From Ramlibacter henchirensis (GTDB lineage Bacteria; Pseudomonadota; Gammaproteobacteria; Burkholderiales; Burkholderiaceae_C), in assembly GCF_004682015.1 (NCBI RefSeq), contig NZ_SMLM01000001.1, positions 124,001 through 188,000 of the forward strand: 64,000 nt of DNA. The letters run 5' to 3'. Shown piece after piece: positions 1 to 6,827 of this stretch. How positions within the stretch are numbered: the first letter of the stretch is position 1; every line of letters starts with the position of its first letter. The translations under genes were made by a program, and so were the position numbers. The notes under the pieces were generated by a model. It saw nothing but the letters and a program-made list of their open reading frames with translations. It made no database searches and had not been told where the DNA came from.

Positions 1-1061
1 ACCCAGGGATCGCGCGTGAAGCCCAGCACCCACTGCGAGATGGCGGCCGTCACGCCGGTGGCCGTGAGCATCCAGCCGAAGATGCTGGCGGCGGCGACGA
101 TGAAGAGGACCGTGGACGTCGTCTCGACGGTATCGAGGCAGACCTTGACGAACATCTTCCACGACAGCGTGCCGTACCAGGCGAAGCCCAGCGCCATGGC
201 CCAGATGCAGGCGGCGATGGCGCCTTCGGTGGGCGTGAACAGCCCGGTCGTCATGCCGCCGATCAGCAGCACGGGCGTCATGATCGGCAGCACGGCCTGG
301 AAGCGGAAGATGCGGTCCATCGCGAACAGCACGACGATGCCCGCGACCACGGTGGCCTGGGGCGGCAGGCCGGCCTTGGCGACCAGCAGCCAGAGCGCGG
401 TGGGCCAGGCGATCACCACCAGCGTCTCGGCCAACGCCTTGAGCACGCGCGGCCATTCGAAGCGGATGTCGCCGCCCCAGCCGTTGCGGTGCGCGAACCA
501 GGCCACCGTCAGCATCATCAGGATCGCCATCAGCACGCCGGGAAGGATGCCGGCCAGGAACAGCGCGCCCACGCTGACGTTGGCCATCATCCCGTAGATG
601 ACGAAGGGCAGCGACGGCGGGATGATCGGCCCGAGCGTGGCCGACGCCGCGGTCACGCCCACGGCGAACTCGGTCTCGTAGCCATGGTCCTTCATGGCCT
701 TGATCTCGATCGTGCCCAGGCCCGCGGCGTCGGCGATGGCGGTGCCGCTCATGCCGGCGAACACCACGGAGCCCACCACGTTGACGTGGCCGAGGCCGCC
801 CTTGAGCCAGCCCACGAGCGCGAGCGCGTAGTTGTAGATGCGGTTGGTGATGCCCGCGTTGTTCATCAGGTTGCCGGCCAGGATGAAGAACGGCACCGCG
901 AGCAGCGGGAAGCTGTCGATGCCGCTCACCATGCGGTGGATGACGACGAAGGGCGGCAGCGTGCTGTCCGACAGCATGATGAACAGCAGCGCCGAGCCGG
1001 CCATGGCGATGGCCACCGGCAGGCCGGTGCCCATCAGGCCGAGGAAGATGAGCTTGAGCAT
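1..1061 (-). CDS. dctM: TRAP transporter large permease (DctM family), C-terminus cut by window edge
   Basis: Large membrane subunit of a tripartite ATP-independent periplasmic (TRAP) importer; with DctQ and DctP it takes up an organic acid using an ion gradient. The frame runs open to the window edge, giving 353 residues of a family normally about 425 long, so the last 70 or so are outside. It is almost wholly hydrophobic, with many membrane segments and typical DctM stretches (VGSVVFAGMSGTAIADAAG, SATLGPIIPPSLPFVIYG). The ATG at 1061 has an AAGGAA ribosome site just upstream and lies 19 bp after the dctQ stop, so it is the third gene of a dctPQM operon. Substrate is not readable from the sequence; the linked genes suggest a sugar acid. 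Confidence 0.93.
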   Translation of the reverse strand, partial: MLKLIFLGLMGTGLPVAIAMAGSALLFIMLSDSTLPPFVVIHRMVSGIDSFPLLAVPFFILAGNLMNNAGITNRIYNYALALVGWLKGGLGHVNVVGSVVFAGMSGTAIADAAGLGTIEIKAMKDHGYETEFAVGVTAASATLGPIIPPSLPFVIYGMMANVSVGALFLAGILPGVLMAILMMLTVAWFAHRNGWGGDIRFEWPRVLKALAETLVVIAWPTALWLLVAKAGLPPQATVVAGIVVLFAMDRIFRFQAVLPIMTPVLLIGGMTTGLFTPTEGAIAACIWAMALGFAWYGTLSWKMFVKVCLDTVETTSTVLFIVAAASIFGWMLTATGVTAAISQWVLGFTRDPW

Positions 1062-1080
1062 GGGTTCCTTCGGTGCCGCG

Positions 1081-1719
1081 TCAGCGGTGGTCCTCGAAAG
1101 CGCTCTCGGGCCGCTCCAGCACCGAGTAGCCGCGCCGCAGGTGGTTGCGCATCACGAGCACGGACCGGAACGCCATGGCCATGAAGCCCACCAGGCACAC
1201 GCCGTACACCCAGTTCATCGGCAGGTCCACCATCGTCATGCGCGAATTGCTGCCCAGCTTGAGCATCATCAGCACGGTGAGCACGGAGGCGGCCGCGAAG
1301 AAGACGATCCGGGCGATGTCGACGGCTGTGGCCAGGCCGCGCGCGAACCGGCGCGGCATGTAGCGGTAGAAGAAGTCCACCTGGATGTGGTTGTTCTTGA
1401 TCACGCCGATCGTCGCGCCGGTGAAGACCGTCGCAATGAGCAGGTAGCGCGCGATTTCCTCGGTCCAGGCCGCCGAGTCGTTGAAAACGTAGCGGGTGAC
1501 GAACTGGTACAGGACCACCCCTCCCAGGACCCAGAAGAAGGCGAGCGCCACCCAGGCCTCGGGGGCGGTGCCGGAAAGCACCACCGCCTCGTCCTGCGCA
1601 TGGAACTCGCCGTCCGCGCCCATCACGGGCGGCATGTCGTCGATGGTGCTGCCACCCGCGACGACAGGCTGCCCGCCCAGGGAACCGGGGCCGACCCCTT
1701 GCAGCGGTGTCTGGCTCAC
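1081..1719 (-). CDS. dctQ: TRAP transporter small permease (DctQ family)
   Basis: Small four-helix membrane subunit of the TRAP importer, bridging the periplasmic binding protein and DctM. I place the start at the GTG overlapping the dctP stop (GTGA), giving 212 residues and translational coupling; the ATG at 1635 would give a shorter protein and removes only a weakly conserved N-terminal tail of about 28 residues. Four hydrophobic segments are visible from about residue 45, and the sequence AAWTEEIARYLL is the classic DctQ motif at the cytoplasmic end of helix 2. The family is confident; the start is less so. Confidence 0.92.
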   Translation of the reverse strand: MSQTPLQGVGPGSLGGQPVVAGGSTIDDMPPVMGADGEFHAQDEAVVLSGTAPEAWVALAFFWVLGGVVLYQFVTRYVFNDSAAWTEEIARYLLIATVFTGATIGVIKNNHIQVDFFYRYMPRRFARGLATAVDIARIVFFAAASVLTVLMMLKLGSNSRMTMVDLPMNWVYGVCLVGFMAMAFRSVLVMRNHLRRGYSVLERPESAFEDHR

Positions 1720-2693
1720 TTGAGCCCGACCACGCGGTCCCAGTCCTTCTTGTCCAGCTTCATGGACTCGAACGTGATGGCCTTGAGCACGCGCTGCTGG
1801 AAGTCGTTGCGGTCGACGGTCACGACGTTGATGCCCTTCTTCTTGAACTCGTCCACCAGCTCGCCTTCGCGCTTGCGGATGTCGTTGGTGGCCTTCTCCG
1901 CCGCTTCCTGCGTCACCTCGGCCAGGATCTTCTGCTCCGCCGGCGTGAGCTTGCCCATGAGGGTGGGCGAGACCACGGTGAGCAGCGAGTCGGCGATGTG
2001 GCCGGTCAGGATGATGTTCTTCTGCACCTCGTAGAACTTCTTGGCCTCGATGGTGGGCAGCGGGTTCTCCTGCGCGTCGACGGTGCCGTTCTGAAGCGCG
2101 AGGTACACCTCGGCGAACGCGATCGGCGTCGGGTTGGCGCCGCACGCGCGCGGCAGCGCGGTGTAGGCGGGCGCGTCCGGCACGCGGATCTTGAGGCCCT
2201 TCATCTCGTCGCAACTCTTGAACAGCTTGTTGCTGGTGGCGTGGCGCGCGCCGTAGTAGGTGAGGGCGGTGACGGTGTTGCCGGTAGCTTTCTTGTAGCC
2301 CTCGGTCAGCTCCTTGAACACGTCGCTCTTGCTGTACTTCACGACGTGGTCGGCGTCGCGGAAGGTGAACGGGTAGTAGCTCACGGCCAGCCGCGGGAAC
2401 GAGGTGGCGGCGAAGGAAGCGCCGGTCAGGATGATGTCCACCGTGCCCAGCTGCAGACCCTGGTTGATGTCGCTTTCCTTGCCCAGGCTGGAAGCGGGGA
2501 ACACCTGGATCTCGTACTTGCCGTTGGTGCGCTTCTTGAATTCCTCGCCGGCCCACACCGACCACTTGTGGTACGGCTCGGACGTCTCGTAGACGTGGGC
2601 CCACTTGAGCTTGGTCTGCGCCATGGCGGGTGCCGCGGCGGCGGCGGCCAGGGCGCAGGCCGCGATCAGTTTCAGGGTGAGGCGCTTGCTCAT
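1716..2693 (-). CDS. dctP: TRAP transporter substrate-binding protein (DctP family)
   Basis: Periplasmic solute receptor of the TRAP importer, 325 residues. A signal peptide spans about residues 1-25 (MSKR start, long Ala-rich core, cleavage after AMA). The mature part has the DctP/TAXI-type fold signatures: KWAHVYETSEP near the N-terminus, the GLKIRVPDAP block with the carboxylate-clamping arginine at about R170, and NPTPIAFAEVYLALQNGTVD. The ATG at 2693 has an AGGAGA ribosome site 6-7 bases upstream. First gene of the dctPQM operon, transcribed away from a GntR regulator gene on the same strand; the linked oxidoreductase and hydrolase suggest a deoxy-sugar acid or its precursor as cargo (inference). 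Confidence 0.95.
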   Translation of the reverse strand: MSKRLTLKLIAACALAAAAAAPAMAQTKLKWAHVYETSEPYHKWSVWAGEEFKKRTNGKYEIQVFPASSLGKESDINQGLQLGTVDIILTGASFAATSFPRLAVSYYPFTFRDADHVVKYSKSDVFKELTEGYKKATGNTVTALTYYGARHATSNKLFKSCDEMKGLKIRVPDAPAYTALPRACGANPTPIAFAEVYLALQNGTVDAQENPLPTIEAKKFYEVQKNIILTGHIADSLLTVVSPTLMGKLTPAEQKILAEVTQEAAEKATNDIRKREGELVDEFKKKGINVVTVDRNDFQQRVLKAITFESMKLDKKDWDRVVGLK

Positions 2694-2724
2694 TCGCTTG
2701 TCTCCTAGGGTGGTGGTTCTGGCG

Positions 2725-3456
2725 TCAGGAACTGTTGTTGGCGCGGCGCCAGCTCGCGCTGTAACGTTTGTAGGCTCGCTGCAGGTGGTGGTGCATCGCG
2801 TCGCGCGCGGCGGCCGCATCGCGGTCGCGGACCGCCTCCAGCACGCCCTCGTGTTCTTCCAGCGCGGCGCTCCACGACGCCGGGTTCTCGAAGTAGCCGC
2901 TCATGCGCTCGAACAGCGCGCCGCCGCGGGCGTGCCAGTAGCCCAGCACGGTGTCGCGCAGCACCTCGTTGGCGCAGGCGTCGGCGATCGCGATGTGGAA
3001 AGCCTCGTCGCCGCGGCGCGGGATCACCCCGGCCTCCGCGTCTTCGCGCATCTGCTCGAGTGCAGCCGCCATCGCGGCCACCTGCGCCTTGCGGGCGTGG
3101 CGGGCGGCCAGCGCGGCCACTTCGCCTTCGACCAGTTCGCGCGCCTTCATCAGTTCCAGCGGGCCCCATTCGCCGGCGGCGGCATGGGCTCCGTGGCCGT
3201 TGACGCGCCCGTTGCCGTTGACGTGCTGCGGCCGGGCGTAGATGCCGGAACCGACGCGCACCTCGACCCAGCCCTCGACCTCGAGCGCGATCAGCGCTTC
3301 GCGCACCGAGGGTCGGCTCACGCCGAGCTGGCGCGCCAGGTCGCGCTCCGCAGGCAGCCTGCTGCCCGCGCCGAACTCGCCCTGCGCGATGAGTCCGCGC
3401 AGCTGCTCGGCGATCTGCCGGTACAGGCGCTGGGATTCGACGGCTTGCAGAGGCAT
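2725..3456 (-). CDS. GntR-family regulator, FadR/FCD subfamily
   Basis: Transcription factor of 243 residues. Residues about 8-75 form the winged helix-turn-helix (SRLPAERDLARQLGVSRPSV, then a GSGIYA wing). The remainder is the all-helical FCD ligand domain with the usual metal-site residues (Asp and His in DEAFHIA, His in EEHEG, His in MHHHL). A Gly/Asn/His-rich linker sits at about residues 76-95. I chose ATG 3456 because the wHTH begins shortly after; the in-frame ATG at 3534 adds 26 Pro/Asp/His-rich residues and would read through the operator. It sits between dctPQM (downstream, same strand, 31 bp gap) and the divergent SDR-hydrolase pair, and probably represses both, released by a pathway intermediate. 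Confidence 0.92.
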   Translation of the reverse strand: MPLQAVESQRLYRQIAEQLRGLIAQGEFGAGSRLPAERDLARQLGVSRPSVREALIALEVEGWVEVRVGSGIYARPQHVNGNGRVNGHGAHAAAGEWGPLELMKARELVEGEVAALAARHARKAQVAAMAAALEQMREDAEAGVIPRRGDEAFHIAIADACANEVLRDTVLGYWHARGGALFERMSGYFENPASWSAALEEHEGVLEAVRDRDAAAARDAMHHHLQRAYKRYSASWRRANNSS

Positions 3457-3474
3457 GGCTAGGGACTTGTGCTG

Positions 3475-3531
3475 ATTGGCCAAGTGGTCAGGCCAATTAG
3501 GATCGGGCCAATCCGGATGCGCGGCATCCGG
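3475..3531. promoter_or_regulatory. Probable GntR operator region between divergent catabolic genes
   Basis: The 104-bp divergent spacer holds an exact 7-bp inverted repeat, ATTGGCC (3475-3481) and GGCCAAT (3491-3497), and a third GGCCAAT at 3506-3512. Directly after lies a second perfect inverted repeat, CCGGATGC (3513-3520) and GCATCCGG (3524-3531). FCD-type GntR proteins commonly bind short palindromes of this size in such spacers. The assignment to the adjacent regulator is inference. Confidence 0.55.
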
Positions 3532-3560
3532 CAAAACCCGACCCGCGCCAGGAGCCTTCC

Positions 3561-4298
3561 GTGCGATTGAAGAACAAGACCGCCCTCGTCACCGCCGCGG
3601 GCCAGGGCATCGGCCGCGCCAGCGCGCTGGCGCTCGCGGCCGAGGGCGCCCAGGTGTGGGCGACCGACGTGAACGCTTCCCTGCTGTCGGCGTACGAGGG
3701 GCACGAGCGCATCCGTGCCGTCACACTGGACGTGCTGGACAAGGCGGCCATCCAGCGCGTGATCGGCGAGATGCCGGCGATCGACGTGCTCTTCAACTGC
3801 GCCGGCTACGTGCACAGCGGCAGCATCCAGCAGGCGACGGACGAGGAGTGGAACTTCGCGCTCAACCTGAACGTGCGGTCGCAGTTCTGGGCCATCCAGG
3901 CCGCGCTGCCGAAGATGCTGGCGCAGGGCCGCGGCGGCAGCATCATCAACATGGCCAGCGTGTGCAGCAGCATCAAGGGCCTGCCCAACCGCTTCATCTA
4001 CGGCACCACCAAGGCCGCGGTGATCGGCCTGACCAAGAGCGTGGCCGCCGACTACGTGGCCGACGGCATCCGCTGCAATGCGATCTGCCCCGGCACGGTC
4101 GACACGCCTTCGCTGCAGGACCGCATCAACGCGCAGCCCGACCCGGTGGCCGCGCGCAAGGCCTTCATCGCGCGCCAGCCGGTGGGGCGCCTCGCGCAGG
4201 CGCCGGAGATCGCCCCGCTGGTCGTCTTCCTCGCCAGCGACGAGTCGGTGTTCGTCACGGGCCAGGCATACGCCGTGGACGGCGGCATCACGATTTGA
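3561..4298 (+). CDS. Short-chain dehydrogenase, probable 2-keto-3-deoxy-L-fuconate dehydrogenase
   Basis: NAD(P)-dependent oxidoreductase of 245 residues, starting at GTG 3561 with CAGGAG nine bases upstream. Classical SDR features: nucleotide-binding TAAGQGIGRA (residues 11-20), NCAG (79-82), catalytic Ser133, Tyr147 and Lys151 (YGTTK), and CPGTVDTPSLQDRI (176-189). The length and the strings NLNVRS and TKAAVIGLTKSVAAD closely resemble mammalian BDH2/DHRS6 and its bacterial relatives, the 2-keto-3-deoxy-L-fuconate 4-dehydrogenases. The next gene is the matching diketo-acid hydrolase, which supports that reading. A different 3-hydroxy acid substrate remains possible. The divergent GntR operator lies just upstream. 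Confidence 0.9.
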   Translation: MRLKNKTALVTAAGQGIGRASALALAAEGAQVWATDVNASLLSAYEGHERIRAVTLDVLDKAAIQRVIGEMPAIDVLFNCAGYVHSGSIQQATDEEWNFALNLNVRSQFWAIQAALPKMLAQGRGGSIINMASVCSSIKGLPNRFIYGTTKAAVIGLTKSVAADYVADGIRCNAICPGTVDTPSLQDRINAQPDPVAARKAFIARQPVGRLAQAPEIAPLVVFLASDESVFVTGQAYAVDGGITI

Positions 4299-4379
4299 AC
4301 CTCCTCGATTTCCGGCTCCGGGCGTTCACGCGCACGGACTGATTCCACGAACGAACAACACACGAAAGGAAGAACGAAC

Positions 4380-5228
4380 ATGAAGCTGGTGCGCTATGGC
4401 AACCCGGGCCGCGAGAAGCCGGGCCTGATCGACGACGAAGGCAAGCTGCGCGACCTGAGCGGCGTGGTGCCGGACATCGGCCCCGAGCAACTCGGCCAGG
4501 CGGGCTTGGCTCGCATCCGCAAGGCCAATCCCGCCAAGCTGCTGCTGGTGCGAGGCAAGCCGCGCATGGGCTGCCCGGTCAACGGCATCGGCAAGTTCAT
4601 CGCCATCGGCCTGAACTACGCCGACCACGCCGCCGAGTCGAACGCGCCGATCCCCAAGGAGCCGATCGTCTTCATGAAGGCCACGAGCTGCATCCAGGGG
4701 CCGAACGACCCGGTCATGCTGCCCAAGGGCTCGGTCAAGAGCGACTGGGAAGTGGAGCTGGGCGTGGTCATCGGCACGCGCGCGCGCTACGTGTCCAAGA
4801 AGGACGCGCTGTCGTTCGTGGCCGGCTACACGCTCGTCAACGACGTGAGCGAGCGCGAGTACCAGCTCGAGCGCGGGCCGCAATGGGACAAGGGCAAGGG
4901 CTGCGACACTTTCGGCCCGATCGGCCCCTGGCTGGTGACGCCCGATGAGATCGAGAACGTCCAGCGGCTGGACATGTGGCTCGACCTGAACGGGAAGCGC
5001 ATGCAGACGGGCAACACGAAGACCATGATCTTCAATTGCGCCACGCTGGTGAGCTACGTGAGCCAGTTCATGACGCTGCTGCCCGGCGACGTGGTCACCA
5101 CCGGCACGCCGCCCGGCGTCGGGCTCGGGATGAAGCCGCCGATGTACCTGAAGAAGGGTGATGTGATGACCCTGGGCATCCAAGGGCTGGGCGAGCAGCG
5201 GCAGGAAGTGGTGGGATTCAAGGCCTGA
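4380..5228 (+). CDS. FAH-family hydrolase, probable 2,4-diketo-3-deoxy-L-fuconate hydrolase
   Basis: Fumarylacetoacetase-fold C-C bond hydrolase, 282 residues. The metal site is visible as E124 and E126 in SDWEVELGVVIG and D155 in NDVSERE; K173 in KGKGCDTFGPIGPWL and the TGTPPGVG loop (241-248) are also family hallmarks. Bacterial proteins of this length and sequence cleave 2,4-diketo-3-deoxy-L-fuconate to pyruvate and L-lactate, the step after the SDR upstream; many databases mislabel them ureidoglycolate lyase. Start ATG 4380 follows an AAAGGAAG ribosome site. The earlier pathway enzymes (sugar dehydrogenase, lactonase, dehydratase) are not in the window. A decayed copy of its 3' end lies at 6349-6426. 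Confidence 0.92.
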   Translation: MKLVRYGNPGREKPGLIDDEGKLRDLSGVVPDIGPEQLGQAGLARIRKANPAKLLLVRGKPRMGCPVNGIGKFIAIGLNYADHAAESNAPIPKEPIVFMKATSCIQGPNDPVMLPKGSVKSDWEVELGVVIGTRARYVSKKDALSFVAGYTLVNDVSEREYQLERGPQWDKGKGCDTFGPIGPWLVTPDEIENVQRLDMWLDLNGKRMQTGNTKTMIFNCATLVSYVSQFMTLLPGDVVTTGTPPGVGLGMKPPMYLKKGDVMTLGIQGLGEQRQEVVGFKA

Positions 5229-5284
5229 GCCCATCGCCTTGGTGCTGCTCCTGGCCGGGCGCGGCGCGCTCAGCCAGGACGCAC

Positions 5285-6259
5285 TTACCTGAGCACGATG
5301 CTGTTGAGGGCGGCATCTGTCCCACCCTGAATCACTGAGCAGCCAGTCAGAAGCCCGTCGCTCCCGGCGGGGCAAATAGTGACGTCAGCTTCATCGCCAT
5401 CGGTGATATAGACAGTGGAGCCCCGGACTGCGACTTGGGTGGCGTACGCGAACCCATCAGTGCCGGCGCCCCTGCAATCCGTGAGGGAGCCGTCTCCGTC
5501 GATGATGCAGCGGACGACGTCGTCAGCCCCATTCGTAAGGTACATGTGGTTTCCGCTGATGGCGAAACCCGAAGGCTCCACAAGCCCCGTGGCGCCTGCG
5601 TCTTTACAAGCAGACAGAGAGCCGTTGGGCAGCACCGCACACGTGGAGACCTGCTGGAGGTCATAGTCCAATATGTACGCGGTCGAATCCACGAGCCGGA
5701 TGTCTTCCACCATGACCGCCATCGCCTGCGGAAATCCGGCATCGCCGCAAGCGGCCACTGATCCGTCGTCGCCGATTTCGCACTTGCGGACATGAGGTGC
5801 GCGATAGCTCGCGATGTACAGATTCGACCCATGGGCCGTCATCCCATAGTTGTCCACAAGACCTGTCACACCAGTGTCGGCGCAGCCGGAAAGTGTCCCC
5901 TCGGCCGCAATGCTGCAGCGAATGAGCGCAACACCGAGCTGACTGTGGTTGATGATGTAGGCGTGGCCCCCCGAAACCGCCATCGCGGTCATGAACTCGA
6001 ATCCCGAAACTCCCGCGTCGGCACAGTCGACCAGCGCGCCGCTGCTTGCGATCTTGCATACCTCGACTTTGTTTCGGTAGAGAAGGTAGGCTGTACTTGC
6101 AAGCGGAGGTGCTGGCGGTGCAGGTGGTGCGGGCGGCGGCCCGGCCACAGGCGGAGAGACAGGATCTTGGCCCCCGCCTCCACCTCCGCAGGCTGCAATC
6201 GCTACGCACAGGAAGACAGCACCCAGCGCTGCCAATCTAGATCGGGAAGTTCTTTGCAT
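5285..6259 (-). CDS. Repeat-rich lipoprotein with paired cysteines, possible beta-propeller
   Basis: Unrecognised 324-residue exported protein. Residues 1-24 are a lipoprotein signal ending in lipobox IAAC with Cys24, followed by six glycines and a Pro/Ala-rich linker (about 30-55), so it is probably an outer-membrane or periplasm-anchored lipoprotein. The rest is six imperfect repeats of about 43 residues. Each has a pattern close to C-x-I-x(2-3)-DGSLx(2)C-x-DAGx(2)G followed by a strand-like AVSGxxxYI unit. Two Cys per repeat suggest disulfides within each blade of a propeller-like fold (inference). ATG 6259 fits the signal peptide better than 6295. Base composition is visibly lower in GC than the neighbours, suggesting acquisition. 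Confidence 0.8.
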   Translation of the reverse strand: MQRTSRSRLAALGAVFLCVAIAACGGGGGGQDPVSPPVAGPPPAPPAPPAPPLASTAYLLYRNKVEVCKIASSGALVDCADAGVSGFEFMTAMAVSGGHAYIINHSQLGVALIRCSIAAEGTLSGCADTGVTGLVDNYGMTAHGSNLYIASYRAPHVRKCEIGDDGSVAACGDAGFPQAMAVMVEDIRLVDSTAYILDYDLQQVSTCAVLPNGSLSACKDAGATGLVEPSGFAISGNHMYLTNGADDVVRCIIDGDGSLTDCRGAGTDGFAYATQVAVRGSTVYITDGDEADVTICPAGSDGLLTGCSVIQGGTDAALNSIVLR

Positions 6260-6348
6260 TCCATGGCTCCAATGAAAGTGCCACCTCGACAGCAAGGCGA
6301 CGCGCGATCATTGGGGCCGGGAAGCAGCCCGGTCAGTGCATAAGGTCC

Positions 6349-6426
6349 CGCGAGGGGAACGGCCCGGCCTTGGGTTGCCGCATCAGGGGCGAACAGCGGC
6401 AGGAAGTCGTCGCCTTCAAGAGCTGA
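6349..6426 (+). pseudogene. Decayed 3' tail of a second FAH-family hydrolase gene
   Basis: The plus-strand frame ending at the TGA 6424-6426 reads GEQRQEVVAFKS then stop, against GEQRQEVVGFKA then stop at the end of the intact hydrolase at 4380-5228. Upstream, REGNGPALGCRIR aligns without gaps to KKGDVMTLGIQGL. About 14 of 25 residues match, and differences inside the conserved block are mostly third-base changes, so this is a diverged relative and not a recent copy. No upstream part of such a gene remains. It overlaps the last codons of the small minus-strand gene at 6416-6706. Confidence 0.65.
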
Positions 6427-6706
6427 CGTACGTTTCGCGGGGTGCGCCGCGCCCTTCCGCCTCTCCCCTGCGAAGGGCCGCGGCGCACAGCGCCGCCATG
6501 CTCAACGTCCAGCGGCCGACCTGGACCGCGGCCTCGTCGACGGCCTGCTGCCGCAGCCGGGCCGCCTGGCGTTCCGTCTGCTCGCGCAGGCTGATCGCGG
6601 CGGGCTTCGGCAACGCCTCTCCCAGCTGGATGACGTGAAAGCCTCCGTGCTCGTCGACGTGGACGGACAGCTTGCGGGCGGCGCGGGACTGGGCTTGTGT
6701 GCTCAT
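6416..6706 (-). CDS. Small hypothetical protein, 96 residues
   Basis: Unrecognised small protein. The start is well supported: AAAGGAGATCGCC directly precedes ATG 6706. The N-terminal half (residues 10-40) looks foldable (KLSVHVDEHGGFHVIQLGEALPKP); the middle is charged and Gln/Arg-rich (about 41-62), then comes an Ala-rich helix. No signal peptide, membrane segment or motif is evident. It lies between the lipoprotein patch and the LuxR-hydrolase gene, all on the minus strand, with its 3' end overlapping the hydrolase-tail remnant. Function unknown. Confidence 0.6.
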   Translation of the reverse strand: MSTQAQSRAARKLSVHVDEHGGFHVIQLGEALPKPAAISLREQTERQAARLRQQAVDEAAVQVGRWTLSMAALCAAALRRGEAEGRGAPRETYVSS

Positions 6707-6803
6707 GGCGATCTCCTTTGAACCATGGGCTCATTGAAGACGCCGCAGCGCGCGCCGTCGCGGGACGCGAGTCCTACGGTCGGGCAGCACTCGGTCGCGG
6801 ACC

Positions 6804-6819
6804 CGGGACCGCCGTCCCG
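6804..6819 (-). terminator. Hairpin just after the LuxR-hydrolase gene
   Basis: CGGGAC and GTCCCG form a perfect 6-bp stem with a 4-base loop, 8 bases beyond the stop of the minus-strand gene at 6828. There is no T-run, so it may be a weak or Rho-assisted terminator. Confidence 0.35.
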
Positions 6820-6827
6820 CGGCTTGC

